Origin: Deltaproteobacteria bacterium
GTDB lineage: Bacteria > Desulfobacterota > DAOWOC01
NCBI GenBank assembly: GCA_030642225.1
Contig: DAOWOC010000090.1
Location: 1 to 5,564, forward strand
Direction: 5' to 3'
DNA: 5,564 nucleotides
Numbering within the stretch: position 1 is the first letter of the stretch; every line of letters starts with the position of its first letter. The notes under the pieces were generated by a model. It had not been told where the DNA came from. It was given only the letters and a program-made list of their open reading frames with translations, and did no database searches. This document shows, one piece after another, positions 1 through 5,134 of the stretch. A program made the translations under genes and the position numbers.

Positions 1-514
1 ATTTCAGCTTGTTAAATATGTGTCTTTTCATTATCACGGAACCATGAGATATGCTCCCGAATCTTTTACGTAAAAAATCCATAAAATTTTTTTCATTGTT
101 GTTTGACAGTGCAGGCGCATTGTGAATTTTTGTCACCCCATCATCATAAACTGAGACATGCCCCCCAAAGACAAAATCTGTTTGTGGAGATTTTTGAATA
201 AAATTGCGGAAAATATCCAAGGCATTTTCAAGGAGTTGATCATCTGCATCAAGAAAAAGGATATATTCTCCTTTGGATTGTTTTACTCCATTATTGCGGG
301 CAGAAGACGGCCCGTTATTTTTTTGAAAAAAATATTTGACAACCCCTTTATCCAGGTCGCAATAGCTGCCCACTCTATTTTTTGTATCATCAATGGAACC
401 GTCATCCATTACTATTATCTCAAAATCATCCCCGGGCTGGTTTAATACGGATTCAATAGCAAATGTTATGCGTGAAGCATAATTATATGACGGTATTATA
501 ATAGAAAAAAGCAT
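1..514 (-). CDS. Family 2 glycosyltransferase, N-terminal part (runs off left edge)
   Basis: The minus strand reads open from an ATG at 514-512 to the window edge, giving 171 residues without a stop. The N-terminal half is a textbook GT-A fold of family GT2. It has the opening strand SIIIPSYNYA (about residues 4-13), the nucleotide-binding VMDDGSIDDT (35-44), GPSSARNNG (68-76) and LFLDADD (86-92), which holds the DXD-like metal/UDP-sugar site. The start is chosen because GT2 proteins normally begin a few residues before this first strand. No good Shine-Dalgarno precedes it. Such enzymes transfer a sugar from a nucleotide-sugar to a growing glycan on the cytoplasmic face of the membrane. Donor and acceptor cannot be told from the fragment, and the C-terminal part is outside the window. 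With the ligase at 3269-4483 it suggests a surface-polysaccharide locus on this strand. Family assignment is secure; the specific role is not. Confidence 0.93.
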   Translation of the reverse strand, partial: MLFSIIIPSYNYASRITFAIESVLNQPGDDFEIIVMDDGSIDDTKNRVGSYCDLDKGVVKYFFQKNNGPSSARNNGVKQSKGEYILFLDADDQLLENALDIFRNFIQKSPQTDFVFGGHVSVYDDGVTKIHNAPALSNNNEKNFMDFLRKRFGSISHGSVIMKRHIFNKLK

Positions 515-820
515 ATTTATAATTTTAGAGTGAAAAATTAGTGTTCCTTGAAAACCTTAATGAATAGTAACCTGGTTGAAAAACAAAATCAAATCATAAA
601 CTTTAACTGACTGGAAATATTTGACAACATTTTTACCTGATTCAAAGCTGAACACTTCTCAACAGTTCGTGGATATATAGAACTAAAGGCATTTAACCCC
701 TCACCATTTTTACTACGGTATTCAATGTTGCATTTATTGGTAAAAATTTGTAACATGAATCCGCATAATCATCTAATTGCTTAGAGCGAATGATACGGTC
801 TATTAAAAGTTGAGTTAATT
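515..820. other. Intergenic region, no supported gene; possible decayed coding DNA
   Basis: This 306-bp gap separates the divergently transcribed glycosyltransferase and S4 gene, so it must hold their promoters, but I see no strong -35/-10 pair. Several frames are open for 30-55 codons. The longest ATG-started one is a 55-codon minus-strand frame at 756-589 with no Shine-Dalgarno. A second minus frame is open for about 41 codons just before it, and a plus frame is open for about 47 codons. None matches a family I recognise. The region could be eroded coding sequence or plain spacer. Confidence 0.4.
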
Positions 821-1066
821 ATGAATAAGAATGTTTCTCAAAAAATGAATATTGTAGAGATTAAGGAAAAATCCATAGAACTTTATAAGATTTTAAAGTT
901 TGTAAATATAGTTCAAAGTGGAGGAGAAGCCAAATTCGTTATTGCCGAAGGTCTTGTACGTGTAAATGGCGAGATTGAAATTAAAAAAAGCAAAAAAATT
1001 ATATCCGGCGATATCATTGAATTTGAGAAAGAAAAATTTCAAATATGTACCCAAAGTAACCTGTAA
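821..1066 (+). CDS. Small S4-domain RNA-binding protein (YbcJ-like)
   Basis: This 81-residue protein is almost entirely one S4 domain (about residues 19-75). The family signature is clear: SGGEAKFVIAEG (33-44), then VRVNGEIE (46-53), then KKIISGDIIEF (58-68). It matches the small YbcJ-type S4 proteins of about 70-80 residues in bacteria, which are single-domain, cytoplasmic and basic. S4 domains bind structured RNA, usually rRNA or tRNA, so a ribosome-associated or RNA-binding role is likely, but the exact target of this subfamily is not established. The ATG at 821 is used; Met9 (845) is an alternative start, and neither has a strong Shine-Dalgarno. The N-terminal extension before the domain is lysine-rich. 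It stands alone: 203 bp separate it from the next co-directional gene stop to the first ATG there, so a shared operon is uncertain. Confidence 0.87.
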   Translation: MNKNVSQKMNIVEIKEKSIELYKILKFVNIVQSGGEAKFVIAEGLVRVNGEIEIKKSKKIISGDIIEFEKEKFQICTQSNL

Positions 1067-1083
1067 TTATCAGTAGAGGCAAT

Positions 1084-1093
1084 GTCGGCCGAC
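1084..1093. repeat. 10-bp GC-rich perfect palindrome
   Basis: GTCGGCCGAC is a perfect palindrome standing 18 bp after the S4 stop codon in otherwise AT-rich DNA. It has no loop and is not followed at once by a T run (a short TTTTTT comes 11 bp later, at 1105-1110), so it is a poor intrinsic terminator. It could be a protein-binding site or chance. Confidence 0.3.
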
Positions 1094-1147
1094 CATAGAA
1101 GATTTTTTGGTTTGAGTGAAATTTATTTTATTTTTTTGCGCTAATTC

Positions 1148-1183
1148 ATAAATAATAATATTTTATTTAATAATATTATTTAT
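1148..1183. repeat. A/T-only dyad upstream of the acyl-CoA synthetase
   Basis: ATAAATAATA at 1148-1157 is repeated inverted at 1174-1183. A second register pairs 1154-1162 with 1172-1180 (9 bp, 9-nt loop). Both are made only of A and T and lie about 90 bp before the acyl-CoA synthetase start. They could be part of its promoter region (UP-like or regulator site), or simply reflect low sequence complexity. Confidence 0.3.
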
Positions 1184-1262
1184 TCATTCGATCTGAATAT
1201 CAAATTTTCCCATTCTGTTTGAATCATAAAATCATTAAACAAATTTTAACTCTGTGACTTAA

Positions 1263-1268
1263 AGGAGA
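1263..1268 (+). promoter_or_regulatory. Shine-Dalgarno that favours the second ATG
   Basis: AGGAGA, within AAAGGAGAG, lies only 1 nt before the ATG at 1270 but 7 nt before the in-frame ATG at 1276. Normal spacing therefore points to 1276 as the start of the acyl-CoA synthetase, making it 645 residues rather than 647. Confidence 0.7.
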
Positions 1269-1275
1269 GATGTTT

Positions 1276-3213
1276 ATGCAGGATGAAAATTTACTTGGTA
1301 TACGTGAAAAAGAGCATGATGATTTTGCTGATTATCGTCAAAATTATCCGGGGAAACGCAGGTCAAATAATACATGGAAATACAGGATAGAGAGTTTCGC
1401 CAGGTTATTACCGGATAAGATCGCCATGATTCAGGGAGAGCGCAGGTTGAGCTGGGACAGATTTAACCGTGAGTGTAACCGGTTGGCTCACGGGCTCTTG
1501 AATATGGGGGTAAAAAAAGAAGATCGTATTGCTATCTCAGGTTTTAATTCCATTGAGTGGATGGAGATCTGTTTTGCAGCTTCCAAGATAGGAGCTGTCC
1601 CAACTAATGTAAATCCTCGATATGTGGCTGATGAGATCAGGTATATATTGGAAGATTCCGATGCGGTTGTACTCTTTGTGGAGGATATGTATGCGGATAA
1701 TATTATTGGTATAATTGATCAATTGCCTGCCCTTGATAAGGTTGTTGTTTATGGCATTGGCGGGCGTCCTTCCAGCCATCCTGAAAATATGATGATATAT
1801 GATGATGTTAAAGATTCAAATGAAAAAAATCCCGATATTATGGTCTATAATGATGATTTTAGTTTTCTGATGTATACGGGAGGTACCACCGGATATCCCA
1901 AGGGTACGGTGTGGGATGGTGAGCAGCGGGTACACGGGCTTGATATGATTTTGGTTAATTCTATGATGCCTGTTATAGACAGGCTGCATGAACTGCCCGA
2001 GGAAGCTATTTCTGGATTTGTAAGTTTTCTTACATCTTCAAAGATGTTGATAAAGACCGTGTCATGGCTGATGTCACGAAAGATTATTCGTTTTATAATA
2101 GGTTCAAGGCTTCATAAAAATATTGCTTTATATCTTTTTAAAATGATTATGGGCAGACCCGGGATCATTAAACTCCTTAGCTATTTACATAAGGATGGGG
2201 TCAGGATGATGCCGGCGTGTCCTTTGTTTCATGGAGCTGCATTTGAGGCGGTTTTATCATTTATCGGGGCATTAGGCGGGACTATTGTGTTTTTGCCAAC
2301 ACCGCATCCTTTTAAGGCTGATGAGTTTTGGGAGACAGTGGAGAGAGAAAAAGTTCTTATGTCTGTGATAGTTGGGGATGCATTTGCAATTCCACTGGTT
2401 AATGAATTGAAAAAAGCTGAAGCAAAAGGAGATAAATACAATACCGATAGTTTTTGGATAATGGTCTCTTCAGGGGTAAGGTGGTCGCCTTATGTTAAAA
2501 AAGAAATGCTGAGCCATATACCTGGAATGCTTGCATTAGATGAGATGGGAACAAGTGAGTCCAGTGGCGGATTTTCTGAAATGGCGGTCTTGGGAGATGA
2601 AAATATACCAATGGCCGGTGCCAGAATACCTGCGTTTTCAAAAGGATTGTATGAAAAACAGGTATTCCCTTCAAGGGTGATAGATCCTGAAACCAGCAAG
2701 GACGTGGAACCGGGTTCAGAAAAGATTGGAGAATTTCTTTATGGTGGCTGGATGGCTCTTGGTTACTGGAAATGTCCTCAAAAAACCGCAGCTGATTTTC
2801 GTGTGATTGATGGAAACCGCTGGTTTTTTGTCGGCGATGAGGGAAAAGTGGATAAGAACGGTAAGTTTAACCTTATCGGCAGGGGTGGGGGATATATGAT
2901 AAATACCGGCGGAGAAAAGGTATATTCCGAAGAGATTGAAGGTATAATAAAGACAAATCCCAATGTAAACGATACGGTTGTAATTGGCGTTGCTGATCCT
3001 CGTTGGGGCGCAGCAGTAACTGCCCTGATAAAGTTATCGCAGGATAATGCCTTAACAGAGGATGACATAATTGATTATTGCCGCAGTCGTATGGCAGGTT
3101 ACAAACGTCCAAAGCATGTTATGTTTGTGGATAATATCCCTCGTACAGTCTCTGGTAAGGTGGACAGGATGAAGGCGTTATCCATTGCTTCTGATAAATT
3201 AAATATTTTTTAA
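1276..3213 (+). CDS. Acyl-CoA synthetase (AMP-forming), FadD-like ANL family
   Basis: This is a full-length ATP-dependent acid:CoA ligase, which activates a carboxylic acid through an acyl-AMP intermediate. Numbered from the ATG at 1270, the core motifs are all present. They are the P-loop A3 YTGGTTGYPKG (202-212), A4 PLFHGAAF (318-325), A5 LDEMGTSESSG (423-433), A7 VGDEGKVD (521-528) with the ribose-binding Asp, and the A8 hinge GRGGGYMINTGGEKV (537-551). The A10 segment PRTVSGKVDR (624-633) carries the catalytic Lys630. The N-terminal domain runs to about 536 and the C-terminal lid from there to the end. At 645 residues it is longer than the usual 500-560, mainly because about 105 residues separate A3 from A4. 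The substrate (fatty, aromatic or other acid) cannot be read from sequence. It is likely cytoplasmic, perhaps membrane-associated. It is preceded by a strong Shine-Dalgarno, has no beta-oxidation neighbour in the window, and converges on the ligase gene. Confidence 0.93.
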   Translation: MQDENLLGIREKEHDDFADYRQNYPGKRRSNNTWKYRIESFARLLPDKIAMIQGERRLSWDRFNRECNRLAHGLLNMGVKKEDRIAISGFNSIEWMEICFAASKIGAVPTNVNPRYVADEIRYILEDSDAVVLFVEDMYADNIIGIIDQLPALDKVVVYGIGGRPSSHPENMMIYDDVKDSNEKNPDIMVYNDDFSFLMYTGGTTGYPKGTVWDGEQRVHGLDMILVNSMMPVIDRLHELPEEAISGFVSFLTSSKMLIKTVSWLMSRKIIRFIIGSRLHKNIALYLFKMIMGRPGIIKLLSYLHKDGVRMMPACPLFHGAAFEAVLSFIGALGGTIVFLPTPHPFKADEFWETVEREKVLMSVIVGDAFAIPLVNELKKAEAKGDKYNTDSFWIMVSSGVRWSPYVKKEMLSHIPGMLALDEMGTSESSGGFSEMAVLGDENIPMAGARIPAFSKGLYEKQVFPSRVIDPETSKDVEPGSEKIGEFLYGGWMALGYWKCPQKTAADFRVIDGNRWFFVGDEGKVDKNGKFNLIGRGGGYMINTGGEKVYSEEIEGIIKTNPNVNDTVVIGVADPRWGAAVTALIKLSQDNALTEDDIIDYCRSRMAGYKRPKHVMFVDNIPRTVSGKVDRMKALSIASDKLNIF

Positions 3214-3220
3214 AAATATT
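3202..3220. repeat. A/T palindrome over the acyl-CoA synthetase stop codon
   Basis: AATATTTTT at 3202-3210 and AAAAATATT at 3212-3220 form a perfect 9-bp inverted repeat centred on T3211, the first base of the TAA stop. As RNA it would give only a weak A-U hairpin. With its A and T runs it might help end transcription, but it lacks a GC stem. Confidence 0.3.
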
Positions 3221-3228
3221 GGCAAGAT

Positions 3229-3303
3229 GCGCTTTTGTTATTTATATCCCCTGTTTTTTATAAAGGCATCATGTTTTAACAGTGGGTGCGATAACAAAAG
3301 CGC
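3229..3303. repeat. 13-bp inverted repeat bridging the convergent gene ends
   Basis: GCGCTTTTGTTAT at 3229-3241 is exactly complementary to ATAACAAAAGCGC at 3291-3303, with 49 bp between. The left arm is in the spacer after the acyl-CoA synthetase. The right arm lies within the last dozen codons of the oppositely oriented ligase gene. Either transcript could form this stem. The long loop and lack of an adjacent U run make it unlike a standard terminator, yet its position suits 3'-end processing or attenuation of read-through. Confidence 0.5.
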
Positions 3304-4483
3304 TGATAATTGTAAAAAGTATGGCATTTGCCGGTATATGAAGATTAAATTCAAAAAAAGAGTGGCATAAAAGCGCTGTAATTCCGGTAAGGGAAGCAAT
3401 GGTCACTCCCCTTACAAGTCTGCTGTGACGCCTGATTTTTTTTATCCCCTCCCTGTAAAAGACATAAATCAGCCATATCATGACAAATACCATTAAAAGA
3501 CCTGTCTCTGCTGTAAACTGGAGGTAATCATTATGGGCCATAAAGATGCGTTTTAACATGCCAGGAGGCTGGTATTGAGTAAATATGGTTGAAAAGGTGC
3601 CAGGGCCTATTCCGAAAAATGGGTGATCTTTTATCATCTCAAATATTCCTGTCCACCCAACCATCCGGCTACTGAAATTTTCACCAACCCCGTGTTTTAC
3701 AGTCAAGAGTTCGATCACAACCGGTGTGCTTGACAAGATGATAAAAGCAACAACAGATGAAACTAAAAATCCAATGATTACGAGGGACTTATGTTTTATA
3801 TTCAGACCTGTCAATAAACATGTTACAAGAAAAACCATACTTATGAGGCAGCTGACCCAGCCGCCCCTTGATAAGGAAAAAATAAAGGCGGTGATTATTA
3901 CAAGCCCGGCTATGGGTAAAAAAATTATTTTTTTTATACTGTACCCGGCAATAAAAAGTCCCGGGATAAAAGGTATGACCATTTCAAGAAAACCGGCAAA
4001 ATGATTATTATTGCCAAATGTTGAAATACCTGCCACATCTTTATATTCCCACCATAAAAAAGGATTTATATCGGCATTTTTCAACAGGCCGATAATGGAT
4101 ATAAAAAGGCCGGTTGAGATTATCACATAAACAATGATTATAAGCTTACGCCTTGTGTTTACGGCATATATGACAAGATAAAAGATAACAAGGTAATCCG
4201 TCAGCAAGACCATTGCCCATAAACTTGTATTTTTATGCATGGAAAAAATAAAGGATATTAAACACAGGCAATAAAGGGCAGCAAAAGGCTTGTTAAAAGG
4301 GGTTTTTATCCATTTAAAATCCCATGAAACAATTTTTTGTAAAAAAAGTACGGTAATGGCAAAAAGCGAGATAATATGTATTAATGAAACAGCCCAGCCT
4401 TCCACTGCCCCACGTGCCAGCGGTGTAAAGATTATCAAAAGACAAAGGCATAAAACAGGTATGTATAAAAGGATACGTCTCAT
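3269..4483 (-). CDS. O-antigen ligase/polymerase family membrane protein (Wzy_C type)
   Basis: This 404-residue, very hydrophobic protein has about 11-12 predicted membrane helices (roughly 4-20, 29-50, 66-82, 89-107, 113-133, 160-178, 185-203, 209-226, 233-250, 327-344, 358-375 and 384-400). The large periplasmic loop (about 251-326) carries the family marks: SSRMVGWTGIFEMIKDHPFF (271-290), GIGPGTF (291-297) and HNDYLQFTAETG (317-328). SRGGW (205-209) supplies the conserved Arg. In the WaaL family a conserved Arg and a loop His, here probably Arg206 and His317, are needed for activity. Members join glycans from undecaprenyl-diphosphate to lipid A-core, protein or another glycan, or polymerise repeat units. 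Ligase and polymerase cannot be told apart by sequence alone. No TPR tail is present. The ATG is 18 bp after the galE remnant's stop and has no clear Shine-Dalgarno. The gene appears intact. Confidence 0.9.
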   Translation of the reverse strand: MRRILLYIPVLCLCLLIIFTPLARGAVEGWAVSLIHIISLFAITVLFLQKIVSWDFKWIKTPFNKPFAALYCLCLISFIFSMHKNTSLWAMVLLTDYLVIFYLVIYAVNTRRKLIIIVYVIISTGLFISIIGLLKNADINPFLWWEYKDVAGISTFGNNNHFAGFLEMVIPFIPGLFIAGYSIKKIIFLPIAGLVIITAFIFSLSRGGWVSCLISMVFLVTCLLTGLNIKHKSLVIIGFLVSSVVAFIILSSTPVVIELLTVKHGVGENFSSRMVGWTGIFEMIKDHPFFGIGPGTFSTIFTQYQPPGMLKRIFMAHNDYLQFTAETGLLMVFVMIWLIYVFYREGIKKIRRHSRLVRGVTIASLTGITALLCHSFFEFNLHIPANAILFTIISAFVIAPTVKT

Positions 4484-4501
4484 TAAAAAACACAGGCCAT
4501 A

Positions 4502-4737
4502 TTAATTTTTTTCCCAGTTAAAGGCATGCTTTACAATTATAGACAGATCATTGTATTTGGGAGACCATTTAAATAAACTGCGGCATAAATCAGCCCTTGC
4601 AACAAGTCCCGAGGCATCGCCCAGCCTCCTGTCTTCATTTTTAACAGTAAAATTCACGCCTGACACTTTTTTTACATCCTCAATCACTTGCTTTACACTA
4701 AATTTCTTTCCATATTCACAATGTCTGATTTCCCGTC
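4502..4737 (-). pseudogene. galE: Remnant of UDP-glucose 4-epimerase (galE), 5'-truncated and frameshifted
   Basis: On the minus strand the frame ending at the TAA 4504-4502 encodes a clear GalE C-terminus: YGKKFSVKQVIEDVKKVSG (from about 4714), then EDRRLGDASGLVARADL, then KWSPKYNDLSIIVKHAFNWE. This matches the end of GalE, where G-FSVKEVI, RR-GDPA-LVA and LGW-PKY-DLE are conserved. Going upstream, this frame hits a TGA at 4738-4736. The next few conserved residues, DGKSDIVN (compare GGKSDIFN just before the FSV motif in GalE), continue in another frame at 4737-4714, so a small indel of about 7 nt sits near 4712-4716. That other frame closes at a TAA at 4767-4765. Everything further upstream, about 270 of some 330 residues with the NAD-binding Rossmann fold and the catalytic Ser-Tyr-Lys, is absent. 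A GTG at 4687 could start a 61-residue peptide, but it would have no enzyme activity. The ligase begins 18 bp after its stop, so the pair was probably once an operon. Confidence 0.82.
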
Positions 4738-4840
4738 AATATTTGAAATTATCAAATTATAATTTTAAAAAAAATAAGCTTAACATCTGAAATTATTATA
4801 ATAACTTATTGAAACAATTATTGATTTTTTTTTAAAGGTC

Positions 4841-4869
4841 TTGACGCAATTTATTTTTTTTATTATAAA
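4841..4869 (+). promoter_or_regulatory. Near-consensus sigma70 promoter
   Basis: TTGACG (4841-4846) and TATAAA (4864-4869) are separated by exactly 17 bp. Each differs from the sigma70 consensus at one position. Transcription would start near 4876 and run toward the MttB-like gene, giving a leader of about 260 nt. No other gene lies between, so that gene is the likely target. In such AT-rich DNA a TATAAA match alone means little; the TTGACG box with correct spacing is what supports the call. Confidence 0.5.
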
Positions 4870-5012
4870 GTATTAATAGTAAATTTTTTGTGTTTTCAGG
4901 TTCATTATTGATATTTTTTGGGATGGTGCAATGAATTAAAGATAATTATACAATTTAAATTTTATAAAATAGGATTTTGAAATCATTCACTTCAGCCTTT
5001 GTTTTTTTTAAA

Positions 5013-5079
5013 ATAATTATTTTTAATCCATATCATCAATCAAGCCATTTATAAAAAACCATCTATTAAAAATAATTAT
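5013..5079. repeat. 15-bp perfect inverted repeat in the MttB-like gene leader
   Basis: ATAATTATTTTTAAT at 5013-5027 is exactly inverted at 5065-5079 (ATTAAAAATAATTAT), with a 37-bp gap. It lies between the predicted promoter and the start codon, ending 55 bp before the GTG. It could form a long A-U stem in the leader RNA or mark paired operator half-sites. All-A/T composition raises the odds of chance. Confidence 0.45.
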
Positions 5080-5122
5080 CCGAATGATGACAATTTAGCA
5101 ATATTTTTTATTATATATAATA

Positions 5123-5128
5123 AAGGAG
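5123..5128 (+). promoter_or_regulatory. Shine-Dalgarno of the MttB-like gene (supports GTG start)
   Basis: A perfect AAGGAG lies 6 nt before the GTG at 5135. This fixes a GTG start in a frame that remains open to the window edge. Confidence 0.85.
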
Positions 5129-5134
5129 TTATAA

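Larger units (their letters stand above)
4738..5134. other. Long AT-rich intergenic region upstream of the MttB-like gene
   Basis: This stretch of about 400 bp between the galE remnant and the MttB-like gene is very rich in A and T. I find no open frame of useful length in it: the few plus-strand ATGs are followed within five codons by stops. It holds a near-consensus sigma70 promoter (4841-4869), a 15-bp inverted repeat (5013-5079) and the Shine-Dalgarno of the next gene. The missing 5' part of galE would have occupied this side, so the region may include the deletion junction. Confidence 0.6.

Noticed and set aside
158..445. 95-codon plus-strand open frame
   Set aside because: It lies antisense to the glycosyltransferase, whose GT2 motifs are unmistakable; its own translation has no family features.
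728..756. TTGCAT-N17-TAACAT as a promoter for the S4 gene
   Set aside because: Spacing is right, but the -35 box matches consensus at only three of six positions and the -10 box at four; too weak to call in AT-rich DNA.
2229..3112. Several minus-strand open frames of 69-96 codons within the acyl-CoA synthetase
   Set aside because: All are shadows of a gene whose plus-strand frame has every ANL core motif.
3726..4505. Plus-strand open frames of 92 and 71 codons opposite the ligase
   Set aside because: Antisense to a membrane protein with clear Wzy_C motifs; lysine-rich, low-complexity translations typical of shadow frames.
4551..4790. 79-codon plus-strand open frame
   Set aside because: It is antisense to the galE remnant, which shows conserved GalE C-terminal motifs; no ribosome-binding site or known family.
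5116..5121. TATAAT as a -10 box for the MttB-like gene
   Set aside because: It abuts the Shine-Dalgarno, so transcripts would start inside or after it; no -35 box at proper distance.
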